NCBI RefSeq assembly: GCF_023898315.1
Contig: NC_064623.1
Span: 14,893,140 to 14,957,139 of the forward strand
Source: Schistocerca nitens
Taxonomy: Eukaryota; Arthropoda; Insecta; Orthoptera; Acrididae
Direction: 5' to 3'
DNA length: 64,000 nt
Part shown: in pieces, positions 44,249-55,246 of the stretch
Layout: each line of letters begins with the position of its first letter
Position numbering within the stretch: the stretch's first letter is position 1
Translations under genes and position numbers: made by a program
Notes under the pieces: model-generated
Databases searched by the model: none
What the model was told of the DNA's origin: nothing
The model's input: the letters and a program-made list of their open reading frames with translations, nothing else

Positions 44249-45757
44249 TGGGGCGCTCCGCGGAACTCACGGACTTCGAACATGATCAGGGGATTGGGTG
44301 TCACTTGTGTCATACGGCTGTACGCTAGATTTCCACACTCCTAAACATACCTTGGTCCACTGTTTCAGATGTGATAGTGAAATGGAAGCGTGAAAGGACA
44401 CGTACAGTACAAAAGGTAGAGGTCGACCTCGTCTGTTGACTGACAGAGACTGCCGACAGCTGTAGAGGGTCGTAATGTGTAATAGGCAGACATCTGTCCA
44501 GACCATCACACAGGGATTCCAAACTGCATCAGGATCCACTGCAAGTACTATGACAGGCGGGAGGTGAGAAATGTTGTGACTTGGCAAGACAGCCAAGCCA
44601 CTAGGAGAGGAAGCCGAAAGGCACGCGTTTAAGCTCACGCAGGCTGGCGTGAGGTCTGGAACAGGTCAGGGATATGAGACTAGCAAAAATAGTACGTATC
44701 TGTTGGAATACTTAACTTTAATCCATAATTGGTGAACATCGGTCTGACGGTACATGCATCACAAGATAATTAGCAAATGATAATGGCCCCTTGCTAGGTC
44801 GTAGCAAATGACGTAGCTGAAGGCTATGCTAACTATCGTCTCGGCAAATGAGAGCGTAATTTGTCAGTGAACCATCGCTAGCAAAGTCGGCTGTACCGCT
44901 GGGGCGAGTGCTAGGAAGTCTCTCTAGACCTGCCGTGTGCCGGCGCTCGGTCTCCAATCACTGACAGTGGCGACACGCGGGTCCGACGTATACTACTGGA
45001 CCGCGGCCGATTTAAAGGCTACCACCTAGCAAGTGTGGTGTCTGGCAGTGACACCACAAGAAATCTTGGCTTTCATGGTCGAGCGGCTACGAATCACGCC
45101 GGTAAATGCCAAACGACACCTCGCTTGGTGTAACGAGCGTAAACATTGCACGATTGAACAGTGGAAAAACGTTGTGTCGGGTGATGAATCACGGTACACA
45201 ACGTGTCGATCCGATGGCAGTGTGTGGGTATGGCGAACGCCCGGTGAACGTCATCTGCCAGCGTGTGTAGTGCAAACAGTAAAATTCGGAGGCGGTAGTG
45301 TTGCGGTGTGGTCGTGTTTTTCATGGAGGGGTTTGCTGCCCCTGTTGTTTGGCGTGGCACTATCACAGCACAGGCCTACATTGATGTTTTAAGCACCTTC
45401 TTGCTTCCCACTGTTGAAGAGCAATTCGAGGATGGCGAATCCATCTTTCAACACGATCGAGCACCTGTTTATAATGCACGACCTGTGGCGGAGTGGTTAC
45501 ACGGCAATAACATGGACTGGCCTGCACAGAGTCCTGACCTGAATCCTATAGAACACCTTTGGGATGTTTTGGAACGCCGACTTCGTGCCAGGCCTCAACG
45601 ACTTCTCCTCAGTGCGGCACCCCGTGAAGAATGGGTGGTCATTCCCGAAGAAACCTTCCAGCACCTGATTGAACGTATGCGTGCGGAAGTGGAAGCTGTC
45701 TTCAAGGCTAGGGGTGGGCCAAACCACACTGAATTCCAGTATTACACGAACGTGTAA
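44249..45757 (+). pseudogene. Tc1-like transposase, split and frameshifted
   Basis: The N-terminal half reads MGRSAELTDFEHDQGIG (44249), then decays through ISTLLNIPWSTVSDVIVKWK. The C-terminal half resumes after the LTR with FHGRAATNHAGKCQTTPR and, from 45308, an open frame with GTITAQAYIDVLSTFLLP, IFQHDRAPVYNARPVAEWLH and the acidic box SPDLNPIEHLWDVLERRL. The DDE-type E lies in NPIEHLWD. Stops and frameshifts make it non-functional. Confidence 0.78.
44572..45058 (-). repeat. Solo LTR (487 bp) with 5-bp target duplication
   Basis: On the minus strand it starts TGTGGTGTCACTGCCAGACA and ends AAGTCACAACA (TG...CA ends). AGAAA is duplicated at 44567-44571 and 45059-45063. No internal region is left, as expected after LTR-LTR recombination. 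Confidence 0.92.
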
Positions 45758-45803
45758 GTCATTTTCAGCCAGGTATCTGGATACTCTTGACCACACAGCG
45801 TAT

Positions 45804-46300
45804 AGCTCACTAAGGGTGAAACAAGCAAGATTAGAAGTTCACACCCCAGAAGAACGAGACGGATGTCATGAATTTTGACCAACTTCTTTCAGCGTTACTC
45901 ACCCAGTTCCCCTCTTCAGCAGGTCAGCTCGCTCCTTGATGAATGACATCCTGTAAAACATAAAAAACAGCATTATTAGCACTGAAACTACTCAGATTCT
46001 ACGCCTGCCACCTTCCACAGGCCTGGTGTAAGGCTATCAAAGTTCAAAATGTCTCATTTGTGAGTTATGAGGAGAGAGTCCAGTGCTCAGTATGAAGCTT
46101 GGTACGAACGCTGGGGACCTTGCTACTGGTGATGGTGTGTCCTTGCCTCTCTGTGGCTTCTGAACTGACTGACCCCGCCACTTACCGGTGGACCCGCACC
46201 CTAACGTGGATGCCGAACCATAGTGTTGTTCGCATTTTTCACATTAACAAATTAGCGTGCGTTAAATATTTGTAAAGTAAACTAATGTGCAGTGTTAGTA
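45804..46300. other. No recognisable feature
   Basis: Unassigned sequence between the Tc1-like element and the foldback repeat. Confidence 0.35.
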
Positions 46301-47437
46301 CTGACAAGGGAACCTCCCCATCGCACCCCCCTCAGATTATGTTATAACGTGGCACAGTGGATAGGCCTTGAAAAACTGAACACAGATCAATCGAGAAAAC
46401 AGGAACAAGTTGTGTGGAACTATGAAAAAAAATAAGCAAAATATACAGACTGAGTAGTCCGTGGGCAACATAGGCAACATCAACGATTTTCTGGGCACAG
46501 GAGCGCCGTGGTCCCGTGGTTAGCGTGAGCAGCTGCGGAACTAGAGGTCCATGGTTCAAGTCTTCCCTCCAGTAAAAAGGTTTAATTTTTATTTTCAGAG
46601 AATTATCAGAGTTCAGTCACTCACACATAATCAATTTCGCTCTTCAAAATCCCAGGACGTGTTCAGATTTGCTCGGACATATGCACGATTTGACGGTCTA
46701 CACGCGGAAAAATTTGAAAACGTTAAAAACATAAGTTTTGACAGAGCACAGAGAAAACTGTGCGACTGCGAAACTGTTGCATTCATTTCTTGCAGTTTAC
46801 GTGACACACTCTTCTGTTTTCATCACTTTTTTGGGAGTGATTATGACATCCACAAGAAAACCTAAATCGGGCAAAGTAGAAGAATCTTTTTACCCATTCG
46901 CCAAGTGTGCAAGTTAGGTGGGTCGACAACATATTCCTGTCATGTGACGCACATGCCGTCACCAGTGTCGTATAGAATATATCAGACGTGTTTTCTGGAT
47001 CAAATGTTTTCGGTTCCCATTGGAGAGGCACGTCCTTTCGTCTTCTAATCGCACGGTTTTGCGGTGCGGTCGCAAAACACGGACACTAAAGTTATTACAG
47101 TGAACAGAGACGTCAATGAACGAACGTACAGATTATAACTTGCAAAAACAAGGTGAGTAAACTTCTCGCTCAAGGGTAGACTTGAACCAAGGATCTTTCA
47201 CTCCGCAGCTGCTCACGCTAACCACGGGACCACGGCGCTCTTGTGCCCAGATATGCCTTGATGTTGCATATGTTGCCCATGGACTACTCAGTTTATGTAT
47301 TTTGCTTATTTTTTCATAGTTCCACACAACTTCTTCCTGTTTTCTCGACTGATCTGTGTACAGTTTTTCAAGGCCTATCCACTGTGCCAAATTATAACTA
47401 AATCTGAGGGGGGTGCGATGGGGAGGTTCCCTTGTTA
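46301..47437. mobile_element. tRNA-headed foldback element with arms of about 260-280 bp
   Basis: The left arm (46301-46562) contains CATCGCACCCCCCTCAGATT and a tRNA-like segment (GGTTAGCGTGAGCAGCTGCG ... GGTTCAAGTC). The right arm (about 47160-47437) is its inverted copy, ending GGGAGGTTCCCTTGTTA. The 600-bp centre has no coding capacity. Confidence 0.85.
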
Positions 47438-47829
47438 GCTGTTGCTCAGTGGGTACTATGCCTTTTCTCACAACCAATAAATAACATATGGATTAAAGTG
47501 GCAGGCAAATTCTCCGTTCCATGACCTTTGGTGCTGCGTGTGCTCTTGAAGGACCTAGGAGTACCCCTGACCTTTCTGCTCATACTCTGAAACGTTAAGT
47601 CGAGTACGCACTTTGGTTCGTAATCTCCCGTCACAGTTATAATGGAAACGCGACAGTCGTTATTTATAAAACGCCTCTTTTCTACACTGTCGGCCATCCA
47701 AAACGCAACACTGGAAAGAGCCGGAGGTATCGCAACTAAAGTGGTTTGGGACACATTTCAACTTGTACAGAGACCACACGACTGAAAATACAGCCCCTTG
47801 TGAAGGGAGGAAGATGACGAAATCAGTAC

Positions 47830-48083
47830 TGACAATGGAACCTACCCATCGCACCCCCCTCAGATTTAGTTTTAAGTTGGCACAGTGGATAGTCCTTGAA
47901 AAACTGAACACAGATCAATCGAGAAAACAGGAGTAAGTTGTGTGGAACTATGAAAAAAAAGTAAGCAAAATTTACAAACTGTGTAGTCCATGCGCAAGAT
48001 AGGCAACATCAAGGACAGTGTGAGCTCAGGAGCGCCGTGGCCCTGTGGTTAGCGTGAGCAGCTGCGGAACGAGAGGTCCGTGG
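47830..48083 (+). repeat. Single-arm copy of the tRNA-headed foldback family
   Basis: Repeats the left arm of the element at 46301-47437 (GACAATGGAACCTACCCATC through GGTTAGCGTGAGCAGCTGCG to AGAGGTCCGTGG), then stops. It looks like a one-armed, SINE-like copy. Confidence 0.82.
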
Positions 48084-48111
48084 CGGTACATTTTTTTAGC
48101 ACCCTGTATAT

Positions 48112-48905
48112 TGTGAAGCAGCAGGCCTTAAGTGGAAATACCACATAAAACAGGTAGTGGGAAAAGCAGACATCAGACTCAGATTGCTGGGAAAAATCTT
48201 AAGGCAATGTAACTCATCCACGGAAGAAGTGACATATAAGGCGCTTTTTCGCCAGATTCTTGGGTACTGTTCATCTGTCTGGGATCCCCGTCAGCTAGAA
48301 CGGATAGGCCGGCCGAAGTGGCCATGCGGTTAAAGGCGCTGCAGTCTGGAACCGCACGACCGCTACGGTCGCAGGCTCGAATCCTGCCTCGGGCATGGAT
48401 GTTTGTGATGTCCTTAGGTTAGTTAGGTTTAACTGGTTCTAAGTTCTAGGGGACTAATGACCTCAGCAGTTGAGTCCCATAGTGCTCAGAGCCATTTGAA
48501 CCATTAGAACGGATAGAGGAGATAGAGAAGTCCAACCAAGAGCGGCTCGTTTCGCCACGGGATCGTTCAGCTGGCGAGAGAGCGTTACGGAGATGCTAAA
48601 ACAAACTCCACTGGCAGGCGTTACAAGAGAGGCGATGTGCATCACGGAGAGATTTACTGTTGAATTCCGGGACAGCACTTTTCAGGAGGAGTCGGACAAC
48701 ATATTACTTCTCCCACATACATCTCACGCATCGACCACGAGGAGAAAATTCGAGAAATTAGAGCCAATACTCGAGGCTTACCGACAATCATTCTACCCAC
48801 TCAGTATTCGCGAGTGGAACAGGGTTGGAAGGACCAGAAAGTAGTACCGAAAGTAACCTCCGTCACACACCATTAGGTGGCTTCCGGGGTATGATGTAGA
48901 TGTAG
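48112..48905 (+). pseudogene. CR1/jockey-type LINE 3' fragment, split by a SINE
   Basis: Decayed frames read LKWKYHIKQVVGKADIRLRL, EVTYKALFRQILGYCSSVWD, then beyond the SINE RRKFEKLEPILEAYRQSFYP and SIREWNR. Ends with GGTATGATGTAGATGTAGAG, the family's repeat tail. Confidence 0.75.
48308..48504 (+). repeat. tRNA-derived SINE, full length, with target duplication
   Basis: GCCGGCCGAAGTGGCC to GAGCCATTTGAACCAT. TAGAACGGATAG is duplicated at 48296-48307 and 48505-48516, inside the LINE sequence. Confidence 0.95.
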
Positions 48906-48990
48906 AGATTTGTAGGGACGAATTAGACATTTGAGCCGTGGAAGAGTAACAAGGGGGAAACAAATGGTAGCACCGAAATTTTTCTCTTAA

Positions 48991-50558
48991 CAGGGTGGCT
49001 TTATTAGAATGAACAGTTACACTAATTCTCACACACAAATAAACAAAAGATGTTATGTGGACATGTGTCCGGAAACGCTTAATTTCCATGTTAGAGCTCA
49101 TTTTAGTTTCGTCAGTATGTACCGTACTTCCTCGATTCACCGCCAGTTGGCTCAATTCAAGGAAGGTAATGTTGACTTCGGTGCTTGTGTTGACATGCCA
49201 CTCATTGCTCTACAGTACTAGCATCAAGCACATCAGTACGTAGCATCAACAGGTTAGTGTTCATCACGAACGTGGTTTTGCAGTCAGTCCAATGTTTACA
49301 AATACGGAGTTGGCAGATGCCCATTTGATGTACGGATTAGCACGGGGCAATAGCCGTTGCGCGGTACGTTTGTATCGAGACAGATTACCAGAACGATGGT
49401 GTCCCGACTGGAAGACGTTCTAAGCAATTGATCGGCGTCTTAGGGAGCACTGAACATTCCAGCCTATGAATCGCAACTGTGGAAGACCTAGAACGATGAG
49501 GACACCTGCAATGGACGAGGCAATTCTTCGTGCAGTTGACGATAACCCTAATATCAGCGTCAGAGAAGTTGCTGCTGTACAAGGTAACGTTGACCACGTC
49601 ACTGTATGGAGAGTGCTACGGGAGAACCAGTTGTTTCCGTACCGTGTACAGCGTGTGCAGGCACTATCAGCAGCTCATTGGCCTCCACGGGTATACTTCT
49701 GCGAATGGTTCATCCAACAATGTGTCAATCCTCACTTCAGGGCAAATGTTCTCTTTACGGATGAGACTTCATTCCAACGTGATCAAATTGTAAATTTTCA
49801 CAATCAACATGTGTGGGCTGACGAGAATCCGCATGCAATTGTGCAATCACGTCATCAACACAGATTTTCTGTGAACGTTTGGGCAGGCTTTGTTAGTGAT
49901 GTCTTGATTGGGCCCCATGTTCTTCCACCTACGCTCAATGGAGCACGTTATCATGATTTCATACGGGATACTCTACCTGTGCTTCTAGAACATGTGCTAG
50001 TACGACACAACATGTGGTTCATGCACGATGGAGATCCTGCACATTTCAGTCGAAGTGTTGGTACGCTTCTCAACAACAGATTCGGTGACCGATGGATTGG
50101 TAGATGCGGACCAAGTCCATGGCCTCCACGCTCTCCTGACCTCAACGCTCTTGACTTTCATTTATGGGGGCATTTGAAAGCTCTTGTCTACGCAACCCCG
50201 GTACCAAATGTAAGGAGTCTTCGTGCTCGTATTGTGGACGGCTGTGATACAGTACGCCATTCTCCAGGGCTGCATCAACGCATCAGGGATTCCATGCGAC
50301 GGAGGGTCGATGCATGTATCTTCGCTAACGGAGGACATTTTGAACATTTCCTGTAAGAAACTGTTGGAAGTCACGCTGGTACGTTCTGTTGCTGTGTTTT
50401 TCCATTCCATGATTAATGTGATTTGAAGAGACGTGATAAAATGAGCTCTAACATGGAAAGTAAGCTTTTCCGGACACATGTCCAGATAACATATTTTCTT
50501 TCTTTGTGTGTGAGGAATGTTTCCTGAAAGTTTGGCGGTACCTTTTTGTAACACCCTG
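48991..50558 (+). mobile_element. DD41D mariner-type transposon, copy 4 (sister of copy 1)
   Basis: Right terminus ...GGTACCTTTTTGTAACACCCTG followed by TA (50559-50560). The left terminus begins CAGGGTGGC but its outer 45 bases differ from copy 1 and only the inner repeat (CTCACACACAAATAAACAAA on) matches. The body is about 90% or more like 14546-16102 by eye. Confidence 0.83.
49292..50356 (+). pseudogene. DD41D mariner transposase with one nonsense codon
   Basis: ATG at 49292 (MFTNTELADAHLMYG), then in frame to a TAA at 49421-49423 where copy 1 has a glutamate codon (GAA). Past it the frame is open to 50356: NISVREVAAVQGNVDH, LFTDETSF, HDGDPAHF and ALDFHLWG, again with 41 residues between the last two aspartates. 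It retains the YHDFIRD segment deleted in copy 1 but has its own small change (EHVLVRHNMW). It ends GGHFEHFL. Confidence 0.82.
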
Positions 50559-50560
50559 TA

Positions 50561-51392
50561 TAGAAATGATCTAGTAGATAGTGTCGCAAGTTCCATGCGG
50601 CAATTCGCGGACGATGCTATAGTATACAGATAAGTTGCAGCCTTAGAAAGTTGCAGCGAAATGCAGGAAGATCTGCGGCAAATAGGCACTTGGTGTAGGG
50701 AGTGGCAGCTGACACTTAACATAGACAAATGTAATGTATTGCGAATGCATAGAAAGAAGGATCCTTTATGGTATGATTCTACGATAGCGGGACAAACACT
50801 AGTAGCAGTCACTTCTGTAAAGTATGTAGAAGTATGCGTACGGAACGATTTGAAGTGGAATGATCATATAAAATTTATTGTTGGTAAGGCGGTTGCCAGG
50901 TTGAGATTCATTGGGAGAGTCCTTATAAAATGTAGTCCATCAACAAAGGAGGTGGCTTACAAAACACTCGTTCGACCTATACTTGAGTATTGCTCATCAC
51001 TGTGGGATCCGTACCAGGTCGAGTTGACAGAGGAGATGGAGAAGATCCAAAGAAGAGCGGCGCGTTTCGTCACAGGGTTATTTGGTAAGCGTGATTGCGT
51101 TACAGAGATGTTTAGCAAACTGAAGTGGCAGACTCTGCAAGAGAGGCGCTCTGCATCGCCGTGTAGCTTGCTGTCCAGGTTTCGAGAGGGTGCGTTTCTG
51201 GATGAGGTATCGAATATATTGCTTCCCCTTACTTATACCTCCCGAGGAGATCACGAATATAAAATTAGAGAGATTCGAGCGCGAACCATACGCGACTGGA
51301 ACAGGAAAGGGAGGTAATGACAGTGGCACGTAAAGTGCCCTCCGCCACACATCGTTGGGTGGCTTGCGGGGTATAAATGTAGATGTAGGAGG
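50561..51392 (+). pseudogene. CR1/jockey-type LINE 3' fragment
   Basis: Starts at NDLVDSVASSMRQFADDAIV (catalytic FADD retained), has one stop, then a 218-codon frame from MQEDLRQIGTWCREWQLTLN through FIVGKAVARLRFIGRVLIKC and QRRAARFVTG to TIRDWNRKGR. Ends with GTATAAATGTAGATGTAGGA. It begins exactly where the upstream mariner ends. Confidence 0.8.
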
Positions 51393-51684
51393 CCGCTCTG
51401 GATAGTTGCGCCTAGATATTTTATGGCAGACGCTGTCTCGAGCAGTTTCCCATCAATAGCGCAGCTGCACAGTGGTGGATTTCTTTTTCTACGTATGAGC
51501 AATATGTTACATTTATTTACGCTCAGCGTAAACTCACAGAGCCTGCACCATTCATGAATTCTCTACAGGTCGTTCTGCAAATTCTTACTACCGTCTGGCG
51601 TTGCTGCTTCGGTACAGACAACCGCAACATTTGCGAATAGCCTTAAAGAGCATCCGATCTTTTCTACTAGATTATTTATATATA

Positions 51685-53833
51685 TAGGGTGAGTCACCTA
51701 ACATTACCGCTGGATATATTTCGTAAACCACATCATATACTGACGAATCGTTTCCACAGACCGAACGTGAGGAGAGGGGCTAGTGTAATTGGTTAATAAA
51801 ACCATACAAAAATGCACGGAAGTATGTTTTTTAACACAAACCTACGTTTTTTTTTTAAATGGAACCCCGTTAGTTTTGTTAGCACATCTGAACATATAAA
51901 CAAATACGTAATCAGTGCCGTTTGTTGCATTGTAAAATGTTAATTACATCCGGAGATATTGTAACCTAAAGTTGACGCTTGAGTACCACTCCTCCGCTGT
52001 TCGATCGTGTGTATCGGAGAGCACAGAATTACGTAGGGATCCAAAGGGAACGGTGATGGATCTTAGGTACAGAAGAGACTGGAACAGCACATTATGTCCA
52101 CATGCTAAGACCTTTTTATTGGTCTTTTTCACTGACGCACATGTACATTACCATGAGGGGTGAGGTACACGTACACACGTGGTTTCCGTTTTCAATTACG
52201 GAGTGGAATATAGTGTGTCCCGACATGTCAGGCCAATAGATGTTCAATGTGGTGGCCATCATTTCCTGCACACAATTGCAATCTCTGGCGTAATGAATGT
52301 CTTACACGCCGCAGTACATCTGGTGTAATGTCGCCGCAGGCTGCCACAATACGTTGTGTCATATCCTCTGGGGTTGTAGGCACATCACGGTACACATTCT
52401 CCTTTAACGTACCCCACAGAAAGAAGTCCAGAGGTGTAAGATCAGGAGAACGGGCTGGCCAATTTATGCGTCCTCCACGTCCTATGAAACGCCCGTCGAA
52501 CATCCTGTCAAGGGTCAGCCTAATGTTAATTGCGGAATGCGCAAGTGCACCATCATGCTGATACCACATACGTCGACGCGTTTCCAGTGGGACATTTTCG
52601 AGCAACCTTGGCAGATCATTCTGTAGAAACGCGATGTATGTTGCAGCTGTTTGGGCCCCTGCAATGAAGTGAGGACCAATGAGGTCGTCGCCAATGATTC
52701 CGCACCATACATTTACAGTCCACGGTCGCTGTCGCTCTACCTGTCTGAGCCAGCGAGTATTGTCCACGGACCAGTAATGCATGGTCCGTAGATTCACTGC
52801 CCCGTGGTTTGTGAAACCCGCTTCATCGGTGAACAGGTAGAACTGCAACGCATTCTCTGTTAATGCCCATTGACAGAATTGCACTCGATGATTAAAGTCA
52901 TCACCATGTAATTGCTGATGTAGCGACACACGAAACGGTTGAAAGCGGTGACGATGCAGTATGCGCATGAGACTACTTTGACTCAGTCCACCGGCTCTCG
53001 CAATGTCCCGTGTACTCATGTGTGGGTTCATGGCAACAGCAGCTAACACACCAACTGCACACGTTTCTCCTGTGACGGGCCTGTTACGGACCCGTTTGCG
53101 TGCTACGACCATACCTGTTGCATACAGTTGGCGGTAGATGTCTTGCAATGTGCGGCACGTCGGATGCTCTCTGTCCGGGTACCGTTCTGTATACACCCTG
53201 CAGGCTTCAGCTGCATTTCGTCGACACTCGCAATAGATGAGTATCATCTCCGCCTTTTCAGAGTTCGAATACACCATGGTCACAGTTCCTACAACACTAC
53301 ACTTTCACAGACGTCTGGTAACACGGTGTAGTACAGTTGGTGTGCGTGCGGAGACGAATGCAGAATAACAAAAGCAGCAAGCGCTGCATGCGGACACTGC
53401 GACAGCTAGACCAAACCACAACAGTGCACTACAGTCACACTCGTAAACACGGTCGTCATCGTAAACATGTCCCTGCAGATGCTGCTCGCCGACCGTGGCC
53501 CGTGTTTGTTACAACACGCAACTGAACGTCGGAGGTTTCAAGCGTCAACTTTAGGTTACAATATCTCCGGATGTAATTAACATTTTACAATGCAACAAAC
53601 GGCACTGATTACGTATTCGTTTATATGTTCAGATGTGCTAACAAAACTAACGTGGTTCCATTTAAAAAAACGTAGGTTTGTGTTAAAAAACATACTTCCG
53701 TGCATTTTTGTATGGTTTGTATTAAACAACTGCACTATCCCCTCTCTTCACGTTCGGTCTGTGGAATCGGTTCGTCAGTATTTGATGTGGTTTACGAAAT
53801 ATATCCAGCGGTAACGTTAGGTGACTCACCCTG
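51685..53833 (-). mobile_element. DD41D mariner-type transposon, copy 5, with about 290-bp inverted repeats
   Basis: The left terminus (51685-51987) and right terminus (53540-53833) are inverted copies over about 290 bp with few differences, starting (T/C)AGGGTGAGTCACCTAAC. TA flanks both sides (51683-51684; 53834-53835). It is inserted in a LINE at a TATATAAAT-like site. Length 2149 bp. Confidence 0.92.
52228..53277 (-). CDS. DD41D mariner transposase, intact ORF
   Basis: 349 codons from the ATG at 53277 (ACCATGG context; MVYSNSEKAEMILIYCECRR) to HHIEHLLA. Two N-terminal helix-turn-helix regions (RTLQDIYRQLYATG; STRDIARAGGLSQSSLMRIL) are expected to bind the inverted repeats. The catalytic core has all three aspartates: YLFTDEAGFTNHG, WYQHDGALAHSA and PLDFFLWGTLKENVYRD, with 41 residues between the second and third. 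Full length for the family, no stop, and flanked by long, well-matched termini, so this copy is a candidate autonomous element. The third residue being Asp within SPDLTPLDFFLWG is typical of mariner rather than Tc1 (Glu). Confidence 0.9.
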   Translation of the reverse strand: MVYSNSEKAEMILIYCECRRNAAEACRVYTERYPDREHPTCRTLQDIYRQLYATGMVVARKRVRNRPVTGETCAVGVLAAVAMNPHMSTRDIARAGGLSQSSLMRILHRHRFQPFRVSLHQQLHGDDFNHRVQFCQWALTENALQFYLFTDEAGFTNHGAVNLRTMHYWSVDNTRWLRQVERQRPWTVNVWCGIIGDDLIGPHFIAGAQTAATYIAFLQNDLPRLLENVPLETRRRMWYQHDGALAHSAINIRLTLDRMFDGRFIGRGGRINWPARSPDLTPLDFFLWGTLKENVYRDVPTTPEDMTQRIVAACGDITPDVLRRVRHSLRQRLQLCAGNDGHHIEHLLA

Positions 53834-53990
53834 TATATTGTAAAAACCAGCGGTCTTATCACACTTGCCTGTGGTACTACGGACATCTCAACAGATGTCA
53901 CAATGAATATCTGAAATCCCAGCCAACACAGCCTCATATTCGCGTCACACGTGGTCAAAACTGTTCCGAAATGCATTCTGTGGATCATGT

Positions 53991-55246
53991 GGCCCAGTTT
54001 GGCCGTCTGCGTAAGTGGATGGTGGCCATGTGCTACACACGTTCGAACTCGTCACCCCTGCGGCGGCAAACTGTCGAAAGCTTTTCGTGTCCGTCCCAGT
54101 ACTGTTTGCCTCTGAAACTTCCGACTCTTGACTCGGTCCTTAAAATTACCTTCGTCTCAAGACCGCAGTACTGCCATACATCTGTCACAGCCCAGTATCT
54201 TATTTCATTTTGATTACACATGTGTGTACACTGCTTCGCGGCCTTTCTTCGTGCAGTTCGTTGAGGCATTTCGCTTCTGTTCGAGAGAAATTAGTCTGTG
54301 AGCGTTTTCTGCGACCTGGACAAACCCTTTAGCTACGTAGATCACACAGAAACTAAACTGTTAAGACGCTAATGTAATCCATCCGGTGTATGACATCTAA
54401 CCTTCATAAGAGAACAATTCCCAACAGTTACTCTGTCATTTTGAACCTGCCCGCTCTTCAGCCTTCACAGTGAATATTTTTGAAACCCTTCGACGAACGT
54501 TAGTCACAGTCTGCACACCGCAGACTGAGTGACTGCTTCGTCCCCGTGAACCTCACAGACGACACAGTGGGTGTCTGAATTCCTAGCCAACGCAGCAAAT
54601 CGTTTACGCGACGCACCCTGAAAACGCCTACGCAGTACGCCACGTTTCATCAACGGAACGTACTTGTGGATCACCTGGCTAGTTTTTTCCGTCTGAGCAA
54701 GTGGAAACACACTTTCAAACTACTCACCTCTACGCGGAGAACTTGTGGAACGCTTGTCGTACCTTTGGCAGCACTGGGCTCGATGCGCAGCTTGAAGTTT
54801 CCACTTCACTAGTGCAGCCCTGACATTCTGTTTGTGAGAAATCCAGTATTGCTATCAGTTCAGATATGTCTTATCTCAGTACCTCACTCCATCTCGACAG
54901 TTCTTTAGCACGTGCGCTATCTTAAACTCACGAAAAACTCGTATTATGCTATTCGAAGCAAGCAAAACTTTCCTGATTGCACAACAGGCAGTCATAAGTG
55001 GACACACAAAGCGGTTTGCGGAAAAATTTGTTACGGGGTTAAATAGTTAAATGAGATCGACACTAGTCAAGAAGCACATTTCAGAGTCTTTTGCTCTTAC
55101 AAGCCACTCTCACTTTGGAGACATCCAAGTTCTGTCTCATCTTTCTGAATTTCACTCCTTGTTGCCTTGTGAAATTATCTGCTGTGATAGTGCACATAAG
55201 ACAAACAAAGAAAACATTTATCACCAACAACTAAATAACTACGCTA
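53991..55246. other. No gene; two diverged copies of a 270-bp sequence
   Basis: 53886-54170 and 54550-54810 share scattered blocks (TGTGGATCA..TGGC, CGTCTG.G.AAGTGGA, TTC.AACT..TCACC.CT) at matching spacing. Otherwise unassigned. Confidence 0.4.

Larger units (their letters stand above)
44112..45803 (+). mobile_element. Tc1-like transposon interrupted by a solo LTR
   Basis: Inverted termini: CGCTGTATGATCAAAAGTAT at the left and, complemented, CGCTGTGTGGTCAAGAGTAT at the right. The transposase is in two halves around 44572-45058. Confidence 0.82.
51395..53990 (-). pseudogene. CR1/jockey-type LINE fragment, interrupted by a mariner
   Basis: Minus strand, before the insertion (53834-53990): VVPQASVIRPLVFTIY. 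After it (51684 down to 51395): NNLVEKIGCSLRLFANVAVV, then KYLGATIQSG. Removing the mariner rejoins the TIYINNL block of the RT. Confidence 0.7.

Noticed and set aside
46500..46565. Possible tRNA gene
   Set aside because: Part of the repeated foldback family; no proper acceptor stem.
50162..50812. 216-codon minus-strand frame
   Set aside because: Spans the mariner end and LINE in antisense; no coherent similarity.
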